DNA of 23,351 nt, from positions 1 through 23,351 of the forward strand of contig JAYVSL010000003.1 in the NCBI GenBank assembly GCA_043775355.1, read 5' to 3'. The translations under genes and the position numbers were made by a program. The stretch comes from BOG-1363 sp043775355 (GTDB lineage Bacteria > Planctomycetota > UBA11346). Every line of letters begins with the position of its first letter. The stretch's first letter is position 1. The notes beneath the pieces were generated by a model, which saw only the letters and a program-made list of their open reading frames with translations, was not told the DNA's origin and made no database searches. Below are positions 1 through 8,236 of the stretch, piece by piece.

Positions 1-144
1 GATTCGCGAGCGAGCTTTGCTATTCTTGATGACGACCGCCTGACCTTTCATCGTATTGCTTACGATGTGCAGAAAACGCAGGCTAAAATTCTCAAAGTCG
101 GACTCAGCCGTTTTCTGGCCGAACGACTGGGTGAAGGCATATAA
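1..144 (+). CDS. Metallophosphoesterase family protein, C-terminal fragment
   Basis: The window opens inside a reading frame that runs 47 codons to a TAA at 142-144. The visible tail (R-A-S-F-A-I-L-D, then F-H-R-I-A-Y-D, then a GL..FLAERL..G ending) matches my recollection of the C-terminus of YfcE/MJ0936-type calcineurin-like phosphoesterases, where a final strand is followed by a short helix. These enzymes are metal-dependent phosphodiesterases or phosphatases of varied substrate. The metal-binding motifs lie upstream of the window, so neither activity nor substrate can be judged. It is followed by 133 bp without a gene before hom. A T-run follows the stop but no clear stem precedes it, so no terminator is called. 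Confidence 0.65.
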   Translation, partial: DSRASFAILDDDRLTFHRIAYDVQKTQAKILKVGLSRFLAERLGEGI

Positions 145-277
145 CTTTTTTGAGCGATTTTCGCTGGTCTGCTACTAACCCGCCGATGATCGCCGCTCGC
201 CGTCTTGCCTCCCCCTCCATCACGCCACCATGCCACCCACCACCCCGGCAGAACCGGGAACGGGAAGTGAGGAATTT

Positions 278-1564
278 ATGCAACGTTGTGCGCTCGGTTT
301 AATCGGTTGGGGAACCGTTGGCGGTGGAGTGGTCGAGGTTCTTCATCGCGATGCCCAGGTTTTTCGCGACCGCTGCGGATTGGACCTGTACCTTAAGACC
401 ATCGTTACACGCACGCCTGGACGAACACGCGCGCAAAATCCTGGATCGGCGGTCGTCACCGATCAAGTGTCGGTGCTGCTCAACGACCCTGAAATCCGCA
501 CCATTATTCATCTGGTCGGTGGCACCACCACGGCAAAAGACCTGTGCATCGCCTGTCTGAACGCCGGCAAGCATGTGGTCACCGCCAATAAGGCGCTGCT
601 CGCTGAACATGGCGACGAGCTTTTCGCTCTGGCCGCCAAACGCGGTGTTGGCATCGCTTTCGAAGCCGCTGTTGCCGGTGGAATTCCCGTCGTAGCGGCT
701 TTGCGGGACGGATTGGTCGCCAATCGAATCGAAGGAATCTACGCGATCCTAAATGGCACCTGCAATTACATCCTGACGCGCATGACTGAGGACGGCAAAG
801 ATTATGCCGCAGCGCTGAAGGAAGCTCAGGAACTGGGCTACGCCGAGAGTGATCCGACGCTGGACGTGAACGGTACCGACAGTGCCCACAAACTTGCGAT
901 CTTGGCGCGAATCGCCTTTAATGGTCGCATCCCCGTAGTTTCTTTGCGCTGTGAAGGCATCGATCGCCTAACCGCCTTGGATATCGAATCCGCTCGGACC
1001 ATGCATTCGCGCATTAAACTGCTCGCAGTCGCTATTCCGCGTCCGCAAGGGCTCGAACTACGCGTAGCGCCGACCTTGATTCATAAAGATCACCCGCTTG
1101 CTTCTGTAAACTTTAATTACAACGGTGTTTACATGCATGGCAGCGCCGCTGGTCCTACCCTCCTAGTAGGTCAAGGCGCCGGAGCACTGCCAACTGCCAG
1201 CGCGGTATTAGCAGATGTCGTCGATGTTTGCACCGGACGATACGAATTAACCGCCAAACGTTTTCAGTTTTTTACCAACGCACGCGAAGTTCCCTTGCTG
1301 CCGGAAGCCGAAGAAATCACCAGCAGTTATGCTCGCTTCATGGTTGCTGATAAACCTGGCACTTTGGCGAAAATTACCAACGAACTCAGCCAGCAGGGGG
1401 TAAGCGTCTTGAATATTCACCAGGGTACGCCGAATGCCAAAGGCCAAGCGCTCATTGAAATTTGCACTCACCCCCTTCTAAGCGCCTCATTCTTTGCTGC
1501 GGTGAACGCTATTGATAAAAGCGGACTCACTCTTCAGCCAACGGTTACTCTTCGGCGGCTCTAA
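278..1564 (+). CDS. hom: Homoserine dehydrogenase
   Basis: This cytoplasmic enzyme reduces aspartate semialdehyde to homoserine with NAD(P)H, the branch point to threonine and methionine. The 428-residue product has the family layout: a Rossmann motif G-x-G-x-x-G at residues 10-15, TANK at 102-105, the substrate segment NGTCNYIL at 159-166, the catalytic-domain signature GYAESDPTLDVNGTDSAHK at about 187-205, and a C-terminal ACT domain from about residue 345, which in this family usually mediates threonine feedback. The ATG at 278 is chosen because a GAGG ribosome-binding site sits about 5 bases upstream and the protein then starts just before the Rossmann strand. An in-frame ATG at 230 would add 16 Pro/Thr/Gly-rich residues and has no ribosome-binding site. 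The downstream parS site begins 7 bp after the stop. Confidence 0.95.
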   Translation: MQRCALGLIGWGTVGGGVVEVLHRDAQVFRDRCGLDLYLKTIVTRTPGRTRAQNPGSAVVTDQVSVLLNDPEIRTIIHLVGGTTTAKDLCIACLNAGKHVVTANKALLAEHGDELFALAAKRGVGIAFEAAVAGGIPVVAALRDGLVANRIEGIYAILNGTCNYILTRMTEDGKDYAAALKEAQELGYAESDPTLDVNGTDSAHKLAILARIAFNGRIPVVSLRCEGIDRLTALDIESARTMHSRIKLLAVAIPRPQGLELRVAPTLIHKDHPLASVNFNYNGVYMHGSAAGPTLLVGQGAGALPTASAVLADVVDVCTGRYELTAKRFQFFTNAREVPLLPEAEEITSSYARFMVADKPGTLAKITNELSQQGVSVLNIHQGTPNAKGQALIEICTHPLLSASFFAAVNAIDKSGLTLQPTVTLRRL

Positions 1565-1570
1565 AGGCGT

Positions 1571-1586
1571 TGTTCCACGTGGAACA
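1571..1586. promoter_or_regulatory. parS: parS centromere site 1
   Basis: TGTTCCACGTGGAACA is a perfect 16-bp palindrome and a recognised variant of the bacterial parS consensus TGTTTCACGTGAAACA. It lies between hom and parA. ParB loads onto such sites, spreads using CTP, and is moved by the ParA ATPase to segregate the origin region. An identical copy at 1685-1700 and the parAB genes just downstream make the call secure. Confidence 0.93.
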
Positions 1587-1621
1587 ACCCCGATTGCTGC
1601 TTGAAGCCGAGATGCGGCAAT

Positions 1622-1642
1622 AGAGCACCAAGACGGTGTTCT
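1622..1642 (+). other. Imperfect hairpin between the two parS sites
   Basis: AGAGCACC and GGTGTTCT are inverted around a 5-base loop, giving a stem with one G-T wobble. No T-run follows, so a simple intrinsic terminator for hom is not supported. It is the only secondary-structure candidate in the 98 bp between the two parS copies, and its function is unknown. Confidence 0.25.
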
Positions 1643-1684
1643 ATCCATCGTGGCATTTAGTTTGAATCTGGTCCTTGCCTCTCT

Positions 1685-1700
1685 TGTTCCACGTGGAACA
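1685..1700. promoter_or_regulatory. parS: parS centromere site 2
   Basis: This is an exact second copy of the 16-bp palindrome TGTTCCACGTGGAACA, starting 114 bp after the first copy and ending 10 bp before the chosen parA start. Its position over the likely parA promoter or leader means ParB binding could also repress the parAB operon. That autoregulation is inferred from position only. Confidence 0.93.
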
Positions 1701-1710
1701 TCCCTCACCC

Positions 1711-2457
1711 ATGCCAATGCCACCCATCATTGCTGTATCGAACCAAAAAGGCGGCGTGGGTAAGACCACTTCGGTGGTGAATCTCGCCGCTGCCTGTGGA
1801 TTGGCCGGGCTGAAAACCTTGGTGGTTGATAATGACCCGCAAGGAAACGCCTCCAGCGTGCTTGGAGAACGGGGTCAAGGCACATCCATCTATGCAGGAG
1901 GCCAACCGATCGCCTCTGGAACACGACCGAACCTCTGGCTAATCGCTGCTGGTCACGATCTTTTAGAACAAGAATTGGTACTGAGCCGACAAACAGGGGG
2001 CCGCTTAGCGCTCAAGCAACGCTTAGCCCCTCTCGTCGAGCGCTTTGATCTCATCTTCATTGATTGTCCGCCAAATTTGTCTCTTTTGCCCATCAACGCG
2101 TTTCTTGCTGCCAGCCATTTGTTGGTTCCGCTGCAATGTGAGTACTACGCGCTGGAAGGTCTCAGCCAATTGTTGGCCTACGTTGAAGATTTGCGCGAAA
2201 GTTCTCAGGCAACGCTCGAACTCACCGGCATTTTGTTAACGATGTTCGAGCCAAACCATCCGCTGGCCACGCAAGTTGAGCAACAAGTTCGCCAGCACTT
2301 TAGTAAGCAAGCGTTACCAACGGTTATTCCACGCGACATTTCGCTCGCCGCTGCGCCAAGCCACGGCAAAACCATTTTCGACTACGATCCCCTTAGTATT
2401 GGTGGTTTGGCGTATCTCGCTGCCGCCAAGGAGCTGTTACATGGCCTTAAGCGATAA
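1711..2457 (+). CDS. parA: Chromosome partitioning ATPase ParA (Soj family)
   Basis: ParA is a Walker-type ATPase that binds nucleoid DNA as an ATP dimer and pulls ParB-parS complexes. The 248-residue product has the deviant Walker A motif KGGVGKTT near the N-terminus, the VDNDPQGN switch segment, and a Walker B-like IFIDCPP, as in chromosomal Soj proteins. There is little sequence before Walker A, so no DNA-binding N-terminal domain of the plasmid type is present. I chose ATG 1711; ATG 1717 is equally possible, and neither has a clear ribosome-binding site. An upstream in-frame TTG at 1675 would run translation through parS site 2 and is less likely. The gene overlaps parB by 17 bases, indicating translational coupling. 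Confidence 0.94.
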   Translation: MPMPPIIAVSNQKGGVGKTTSVVNLAAACGLAGLKTLVVDNDPQGNASSVLGERGQGTSIYAGGQPIASGTRPNLWLIAAGHDLLEQELVLSRQTGGRLALKQRLAPLVERFDLIFIDCPPNLSLLPINAFLAASHLLVPLQCEYYALEGLSQLLAYVEDLRESSQATLELTGILLTMFEPNHPLATQVEQQVRQHFSKQALPTVIPRDISLAAAPSHGKTIFDYDPLSIGGLAYLAAAKELLHGLKR

Positions 2458-3331
2458 CAGCCTGGGACGAAGTCTGAGCGACGTGTTTGCCAAAACCGTC
2501 CGCCGCGAGCAGCCCAAAGGCTACCTCGAAATCGACCTCGGCATGATCGTGCCGCCAAGCGCAAACCCACGCACAGACTTTGATTCCCAGGCGCTCGAAG
2601 AGCTCGCCGCCAGCTTGAAAAGCCACGGCATGTTGCAGCCCATCGTGGTGATGAAGCGCGAGGTGGGCTACGAAGTTCTCTCCGGTGAACGTCGCTATCG
2701 CGCCGCCAAGCTCGCCGGATTGACCAAAGTCCCAGTGGTCGTGCGCGAAGAAAACGATCCGCAGCACCAAGCTGAACTCCGCCTGATCGAAAACATTCAG
2801 CGTGAAAATCTCAACGCTATCGAACTCGCCAAAGCCTATCAGGCGCTGATCGAAACTCACGGCCTGACCCATGACGGACTCGCGGATCGACTGAACAAAG
2901 AACGCAGCGGCATCACCAATAATCTGCGGTTGTTGGGATTACCGGAAGAACTGCAAACGCTGGTATCCAATGGCTCGTTATCGATGGGCCACGCGCGTGC
3001 GCTGGTGTCGATAGCAGATAGTTCCTGGCAACGCGTGTTGGCGCAACGCGTGATCGACGAAGGTCTTTCCGTGCGTGACGTTGAACGCCTCGCCAAAGGT
3101 GGCCCTGTCACCAGTACAACCATTGAGGCCGTTCGCCCGACTAAACCACCGCATTTACGTGAATTAGAAACCAATCTTTTCCATTTATTCGGTACCCGCG
3201 TCACCGTGAAAGAACGCGGCGGAAAAGGTTCGATGACTTTGCATTTCGAGAGCAAAGATCATTTCCAACGCGTCGTCGCGATCATGGATCGGATTGTGAA
3301 ACAATCGAACACCAGTGGGCCAAATACGTGA
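2441..3331 (+). CDS. parB: Chromosome partitioning protein ParB (Spo0J/Noc family)
   Basis: ParB is a CTP-dependent clamp that recognises parS and spreads on flanking DNA. The 296-residue product carries the conserved boxes: NPR at 42-44, the CTP-binding box GERRYRA at 82-88, ENIQRENLN at 117-125, and a helix-turn-helix parS-reading region at about 141-167, followed by a C-terminal dimerisation segment. The start at ATG 2441 is supported by AAGGAG seven bases upstream, inside the end of parA. The open frame continues much further upstream to 2276, but that part is only an off-frame reading of parA. The last bases overlap the start of the zinc-ribbon gene by four, so the three genes form one operon. 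Confidence 0.96.
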   Translation: MALSDNSLGRSLSDVFAKTVRREQPKGYLEIDLGMIVPPSANPRTDFDSQALEELAASLKSHGMLQPIVVMKREVGYEVLSGERRYRAAKLAGLTKVPVVVREENDPQHQAELRLIENIQRENLNAIELAKAYQALIETHGLTHDGLADRLNKERSGITNNLRLLGLPEELQTLVSNGSLSMGHARALVSIADSSWQRVLAQRVIDEGLSVRDVERLAKGGPVTSTTIEAVRPTKPPHLRELETNLFHLFGTRVTVKERGGKGSMTLHFESKDHFQRVVAIMDRIVKQSNTSGPNT

Positions 3332-3798
3332 GCCGCAATCCGTTACCGCAGTGTCCGCGGTGCGGAGATGAGCTCATCCGACACACGGTGGCTACCGGTG
3401 GCATCGCCCATCAGTGCACGAAGTGCCATGGCACACAAATGCTGCTCTCGGTAATGCGTAGCCGGAGTGGCGACGCGCTCGTGCCACGACTGTGGGCTGA
3501 GGCCGGCGCTCACCCACGTCCGGGCATTGCCTGTCCGCTTTGTCGTCGCTCATCGTTCGCACTGGTAACAGATGGAGTGGAACTGGATCTGTGCCGACCT
3601 TGCCAATCCCTGTGGTTCGACGCCGATGAGCTGGAACATTTCCCGATTCGCGGTGCACCAACACGACAACAAGTCGTTGTCGATACCACCAAGCGTCAGC
3701 CACCCAACCGACGAACCGACTCAACCACCGACGACGAAGGCTCAGTGGTTGGTGAAGTCGTCGATGCCGTATTCGACATCCTGACGAATTGGGACTGA
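3328..3798 (+). CDS. Double zinc-ribbon protein (zf-TFIIB type)
   Basis: The 156-residue product has two treble-Cys ribbon modules: C9/C12 with C30/C33, and C69/C72 with C89/C92. The second ends in the L-W-F-D-x-x-E-L signature typical of the zf-TFIIB family. The C-terminal 50 residues are rich in Thr, Arg and Asp and look disordered, ending in a short hydrophobic helix. Domains of this family often sit at the N-terminus of membrane proteases in related bacteria, but here the ribbon stands alone. No catalytic motif is visible and the role is unknown. The GTG start lies within the GTGA overlap with the parB stop, so expression is probably coupled to ParB. The operon ends at the hairpin 56 bp downstream. 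Confidence 0.85.
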   Translation: MSRNPLPQCPRCGDELIRHTVATGGIAHQCTKCHGTQMLLSVMRSRSGDALVPRLWAEAGAHPRPGIACPLCRRSSFALVTDGVELDLCRPCQSLWFDADELEHFPIRGAPTRQQVVVDTTKRQPPNRRTDSTTDDEGSVVGEVVDAVFDILTNWD

Positions 3799-3853
3799 GC
3801 TAACCGCTTGTATGTCTCTGCGACTAGCGAACCACTTATCAGCGACTCGCATG

Positions 3854-3894
3854 AAACACTGACACCCGCGGGAAATCCCGCGGGTGTCGTGTTT
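3854..3894. terminator. Bidirectional intrinsic terminator between the zinc-ribbon gene and ppdK
   Basis: A perfect 12-bp GC-rich stem (GACACCCGCGGG with CCCGCGGGTGTC) closes a four-base loop. It is extended by AAACAC/GTGTTT across one bulged T, giving about 18 paired bases. The A/T ends provide a short U-tract on either transcript. It sits exactly between two convergent genes, the expected place for a shared terminator. Confidence 0.9.
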
Positions 3895-3913
3895 CTCAAA
3901 CTGAACCAAAGAC

Positions 3914-6820
3914 TCAGCCCTTAGCGGCTGCCGCTTTCAACTTCGCTGGTTTGGCCTTCGCCGCTGGCTTGGCGTTCTTACTGCCATGACGCAGGGCGGC
4001 CTGAGCGGCCGCCAAGCGTGCGATGGGCACGCGGAACGGTGAGCAGCTGACGTAGGTCAGGCCGATCTTGTGACAGAATTCGATGGTCGAAGGATCGCCA
4101 CCGTGTTCGCCGCAAATGCCGTACTTCATGCCCGGACGAACTGGCGCTGATTTCTGTAGCGTAATTTCCATCAATTGACCGACACCGGCCTGATCGATCG
4201 AGGCGAAAGGATTCGCCTTCACGATGCCGAGTTTCTGATAGAAGGGCAGGAACTTGCCCGAATCGTCACGCGACATGCCCATGGTGGTCTGGGTCAGGTC
4301 GTTGGTGCCGAAGCTGAAGAATTCAGCGTGCTCAGCGATCTCGTCAGCGGTCAGCGCGCCGCGCGGGATCTCGATCATGGTGCCGACCAGGTACGGCAGC
4401 TTGGTTTTGGCCTTGGCGAATTCCTCAGCGAAAACACCGTGAACGATGTCGAGCTGATTTTTCAATTCCTGTTGGAAGCCGACCAACGGGATCATGACTT
4501 CAGGCACGACCTTCTTGCCGGTCTTCTTGGCGACCACGAGGGCAGCGCGCACGATGGCGCGGCTCTGCATCTCGGTGATCTCCGGATAGACGATGCCGAG
4601 ACGGCAACCGCGATGGCCGAGCATGGGGTTGAACTCATGCAAGCTGTGGCCGAGCGCTTCGATGCGATCGTATTTCACGCCGAGCTTCTTCGCCAGATCT
4701 TCCATCTGAGGACCGGCCTGGGGCAGGAACTCGTGGAGGGGAGGATCGAGCAAACGGACGGTCACTGGGCGACCAGCCATCGACTCGAACAAGCCTTCAA
4801 AGTCCTTCTGCTGCACGGGCAACAGTTTGGCGAGCGCGCCCTTGAAGTGATCGATGGCCTGGGCGTATTGGCCCTTGAGCGCAGCGAGCTTCTGATCGTC
4901 GCCCTTGGCTTCTTCCGACTCGGCTTTGAACTTCGCGTAGTCCTCAGCGAAGAGGATCATTTCGCGCACGGAGTCGATGCGATCGCCTTCGAAGAACATG
5001 TGTTCCGTACGGCACAGGCCAATGCCTTCAGCGCCGAAGACCACCGCATTGGTCGCTTGATCTGGTTGGTCAGCGTTCGTGCGAATGCCGAGCGTGCGAT
5101 ATTTATCAGCCAATTTCATCACGAAATCATAAGCCTGGAACAGTTCACTGTCTTTTGGCTTCATGGTCTTGGCGACCAATACCTGGAGCAATTCGCTGTC
5201 GGAGGTCTTGACCTTGCGGCCGTAGACTTTGCCGGTGGTGCCGTTGATGGCGATCGACTCGCCTTCGCGCAGGGTCTTGCCGTTACAGGTCAAGGTGCCC
5301 TTCTCGTAGTCGACCGTGAGTTCGCCGGCGCCGGCGACACACACTTTGCCCATCTGACGAGCAACCAACGCCGCGTGCGATGACACGCCACCACGCGCGG
5401 TGAGAATGCCTTCGGCGGCGATCATGCCGCGCAGATCTTCTGGACTGGTTTCGGTACGGCAGAGCACGACCTTCTGGCCAGCAGCAGCGAGCTCTTCCGC
5501 CTTCTTGGCAGTCAACGCGATGGTACCAGACGCAGCGCCAGGCCCCGCAGGCAAACCGGAAGTGAGGTAATGACTCTTTTCGGCCGCTTTTTCGTCAGCG
5601 CCATCGAAAATCGGCGCCAGCAATTGATCGAGCGCTTGCGGATCGCCTGATTTCACCGCGTGTTCCGGTGTCATCAGCTTGGCTTTAACCATGTCATGAG
5701 CGATCTTGACGTAGGCCTGCGCCGTGCGCTTGCCGTGCCGCGTTTGGAGCATGTAGAGCTTGCGATCTTCGATCGTGAACTCGAAATCCTGCACGTCGCC
5801 GAATTCTTTTTCGAGTTTGGCGCGCACTTTCAGCAGCTGCTTGTAGATGTCCGAGAACACTTTGTCGGTCGCCATGTCGGTGATTTTGAGCGGGGTGCGG
5901 ATGCCCGCGACCACGTCTTCACCTTGCGCATTGGCAAGGTACTCGCCGTAAAATTCGTTGGCGCCATTGGCTGGGTTGCGGGTGAAAGCCACGCCAGTGC
6001 CCGAGGTGTCGCCCATGTTGCCGAACACCATCGCCTGCACGTTGACGGCGGTGCCCCATTCGTGCGGGATCTTGTATTTATTGCGATAAAGAATCGCACG
6101 GTCATTCATCCATGAACCGAAGACGGCGCCAACCGCGCCCTTGAGCTGATCAAACGGACTTTGTGGGAATGCTTTGCCAGTACGTTCTTTGATCAGCGCG
6201 ATGTAGCGCTTGATCAGTTCACGCAGATGGGCTTCGGTCAGCAACGAATCCTCATGAACACCGAATTCTTCTTTGAGCGCTTCCATGGCGTGCTCAAACG
6301 GATCGGCCTCGTTTTCGTGGCGCTTTTGCACGCCCATGACCACGTCGCCGTACATCTGCACGAAACGACGGTAACAATCGAAAGCAAAACGACCGTTGTT
6401 GGTCTTGGCCTTGAGCGCTTCAACGGTTTTGTCGTTGAGACCCAAATTCAAAATGGTGTCCATCATACCAGGCATCGAATCGCGAGCGCCGGAGCGCACG
6501 GATACGAGCAGTGGGTTCTTGGCATCGCCAAAACCTTTGCCGGTTGCTTTTTCAAGCTTGGCAATGGCGTTCGCTGTATCGACTTCAAACAAGCCCTTCG
6601 GATACGAGCGCTTATTGTCGTAGTAATACGTGCACACTTCAGTGGTGATGGTGAAACCATCAGGAACGTCAAAACCGCGACGACTCATTTCGGCCAAGTT
6701 GGCACCTTTGCCACCAAGCAGCGACTTCAACGATGCGTCACCGTCGGATTTGCCACCACCAAAGTGGTAAACATATTTTGGTGATTTGACGGATTTTTTA
6801 GGAGCAGCGGCCTTAGCCAT
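3914..6820 (-). CDS. ppdK: Pyruvate, phosphate dikinase
   Basis: This enzyme interconverts pyruvate + ATP + Pi and PEP + AMP + PPi through a swivelling phosphohistidine domain. The 968-residue product shows the ATP-grasp N-terminus (GGKGANLAEM), the phosphohistidine motif GGVSSHAALVAR with the catalytic His near residue 482, and the C-terminal PEP/pyruvate TIM barrel with CGEHGGDPS and the catalytic Cys near residue 926. It is longer than most PPDKs. There is an apparent charged insertion of about 25 residues before the LLPVQQKDFEG segment, and lysine/alanine-rich tails at both ends. ATG 6820 is chosen because AAGGA lies 7 bases upstream; the frame extends to ATG 6877, but that segment is Arg-rich and contains the leader hairpin. 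It may provide gluconeogenic PEP or PPi-linked glycolysis. Confidence 0.96.
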   Translation of the reverse strand: MAKAAAPKKSVKSPKYVYHFGGGKSDGDASLKSLLGGKGANLAEMSRRGFDVPDGFTITTEVCTYYYDNKRSYPKGLFEVDTANAIAKLEKATGKGFGDAKNPLLVSVRSGARDSMPGMMDTILNLGLNDKTVEALKAKTNNGRFAFDCYRRFVQMYGDVVMGVQKRHENEADPFEHAMEALKEEFGVHEDSLLTEAHLRELIKRYIALIKERTGKAFPQSPFDQLKGAVGAVFGSWMNDRAILYRNKYKIPHEWGTAVNVQAMVFGNMGDTSGTGVAFTRNPANGANEFYGEYLANAQGEDVVAGIRTPLKITDMATDKVFSDIYKQLLKVRAKLEKEFGDVQDFEFTIEDRKLYMLQTRHGKRTAQAYVKIAHDMVKAKLMTPEHAVKSGDPQALDQLLAPIFDGADEKAAEKSHYLTSGLPAGPGAASGTIALTAKKAEELAAAGQKVVLCRTETSPEDLRGMIAAEGILTARGGVSSHAALVARQMGKVCVAGAGELTVDYEKGTLTCNGKTLREGESIAINGTTGKVYGRKVKTSDSELLQVLVAKTMKPKDSELFQAYDFVMKLADKYRTLGIRTNADQPDQATNAVVFGAEGIGLCRTEHMFFEGDRIDSVREMILFAEDYAKFKAESEEAKGDDQKLAALKGQYAQAIDHFKGALAKLLPVQQKDFEGLFESMAGRPVTVRLLDPPLHEFLPQAGPQMEDLAKKLGVKYDRIEALGHSLHEFNPMLGHRGCRLGIVYPEITEMQSRAIVRAALVVAKKTGKKVVPEVMIPLVGFQQELKNQLDIVHGVFAEEFAKAKTKLPYLVGTMIEIPRGALTADEIAEHAEFFSFGTNDLTQTTMGMSRDDSGKFLPFYQKLGIVKANPFASIDQAGVGQLMEITLQKSAPVRPGMKYGICGEHGGDPSTIEFCHKIGLTYVSCSPFRVPIARLAAAQAALRHGSKNAKPAAKAKPAKLKAAAAKG

Positions 6821-6830
6821 AACGAGGTCC

Positions 6831-6873
6831 TTCGCGGTGCGCGGTCGGTTGAAACGGGCGCGCACCCTACGAA
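6831..6873 (-). promoter_or_regulatory. Leader hairpin overlapping the ppdK ribosome-binding site
   Basis: GGTGCGCG (6836-6843) and CGCGCACC (6859-6866) form a perfect 8-bp GC stem around a 15-base loop. It is extended by TTCG/CGAA across a small internal loop. The inner arm runs into the AAGGA ribosome-binding site (6828-6832) of ppdK. The structure lies in the 88 bp between the cca-type gene and ppdK. It could limit ppdK translation or stabilise a processed mRNA end. No U-run supports termination. Confidence 0.4.
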
Positions 6874-6908
6874 GCATGATTCATCGGTCAACGCGTGCCT
6901 GGAAGGGT

Positions 6909-8201
6909 TTACTTCGTGGTTTTCAACTCAGCAATACGAGCACGAGCAAACGCAACTGCCGCTGCATGATCGACGAAATGACCCGCCAAATCAGCGTCAT
7001 CAAGCTCGCGTAGCAACGTGCCTAATCTTGGTCCTGGCGGTAAGCCCATGGCTATAAGCTCTTCCGCACGAAGAGGCGGAATCCAAGACGTGCGCTGTTC
7101 AGCCCTTAATTCCTCAGCTAGGGTTTGTACCGCCTCCTTACGCAACGGATGATCACCATGCAGTAATTCTACCAAGCGTCCCAGTAATGGGCCGTCCACG
7201 TGACGCCATAACCGACGACGCGCAGCCAATGGTAAAGATGGCAAACGTGGCCATTGAACGGCGTATTCAAGTAACCAACGAGTGGTGCGCACCACGACCA
7301 AGGACAAGCGCTGACCGTCCAACCACGCCATCGCCAAATCTTGCGAGAGCGGCGATAACCACAGCGCCAACTGTAGCGACAATGGGTCGGTCGATTGTAA
7401 TTCGTCTAAACGACGCCCTAAAGCAATTATATCCGCTGAATTGCAAACAGCCAAAGGCGCACAGAGATTCACCAGATGACCACTTTCAGACAATAACATC
7501 AGCCAACGTGAACGACCTGAACCTGCCAAGGCTTTAGTAAATTCCTGCATTAATCTTTCGCCACTGAGACCCTTTAAAGAGGTTACTCTTACCGCCTCCC
7601 AGGTTTTGGGTTCAATGCGAAAATTGAGTCGTGCCGCAAAACGCAAAGCGCGCAGCACACGTAACCGGTCTTCTTGCAGACGAGCCAATGGATCACCCAC
7701 GGCGCGTATAATCCCCGCTAGTAAATCAGCGCGCCCATTTACGTAATCAATGACAACACCTTCTTGAACATCATATAACAACGCATTGATGGTAAAATCA
7801 CGCCGTTGAACATCGTCGCTTACATGACTAAACGAAACCAACTGCGGCCGACGCCCATCAATATAGGCTCCATCATTTCGAAAGGTCGCTATTTCTACAT
7901 GCAAACCTGATGGAGTGACCACAATGATAACGCCGAACGCTTTGCCGACGGCGATCGTATGCCAATTTTGAGCGCGAAACGATTTTTCAACTTGTTCAGG
8001 ATGAGCAGAGGTAGCTAAATCGATATCATGTACGGGCAGCCCTAATAAAAAATCACGTACACAACCACCTGCCGCATAAACCTGATAACCATCATTTAAT
8101 AAAATGTGAGCTGTCTGAATACCAGAGTCCCAAGGTTCACCCTGAGGAATCCCTAAAGATAATAAAACAGGAAGTCCGGAGTCATTATCGGACGGTTCCA
8201 T
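6909..8201 (-). CDS. CCA tRNA nucleotidyltransferase / poly(A) polymerase family protein
   Basis: Members of this class II nucleotidyltransferase family add CCA, or only A or CC, to tRNA 3' ends, or polyadenylate RNA. The 430-residue product has the head-domain motif GGCVRD at 45-50, the metal-binding D-I-D at 59-61, the RRDFTINAL motif at 133-141, and the neck motif EDRLRVLRALRFAA at 177-190. A helical C-terminal body follows. The motifs do not decide between CCA-adding, A-adding and poly(A) polymerase activity, so no symbol is given. It starts 35 bp after the dnaN stop, on the same strand, and is probably co-transcribed. The ribosome-binding site is weak (GAAAGAG about 7 bases before ATG 8201). 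Confidence 0.9.
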   Translation of the reverse strand: MEPSDNDSGLPVLLSLGIPQGEPWDSGIQTAHILLNDGYQVYAAGGCVRDFLLGLPVHDIDLATSAHPEQVEKSFRAQNWHTIAVGKAFGVIIVVTPSGLHVEIATFRNDGAYIDGRRPQLVSFSHVSDDVQRRDFTINALLYDVQEGVVIDYVNGRADLLAGIIRAVGDPLARLQEDRLRVLRALRFAARLNFRIEPKTWEAVRVTSLKGLSGERLMQEFTKALAGSGRSRWLMLLSESGHLVNLCAPLAVCNSADIIALGRRLDELQSTDPLSLQLALWLSPLSQDLAMAWLDGQRLSLVVVRTTRWLLEYAVQWPRLPSLPLAARRRLWRHVDGPLLGRLVELLHGDHPLRKEAVQTLAEELRAEQRTSWIPPLRAEELIAMGLPPGPRLGTLLRELDDADLAGHFVDHAAAVAFARARIAELKTTK

Positions 8202-8236
8202 GGTTTACTCTTTCAAAAACCAAGCCATCAGGATCG

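Noticed and set aside
2276..2440. N-terminal extension of ParB
   Set aside because: The extra 55 residues are an off-frame reading of parA, show no family similarity, and a perfect ribosome-binding site precedes ATG 2441.
4175..5383. A 402-codon open frame on the plus strand inside ppdK
   Set aside because: It is antisense to well-conserved PPDK coding sequence, has no recognisable domain, and its codons mirror the GC-rich dikinase gene. Other long antisense frames at 5660-6115 and 6161-6784 are the same effect.
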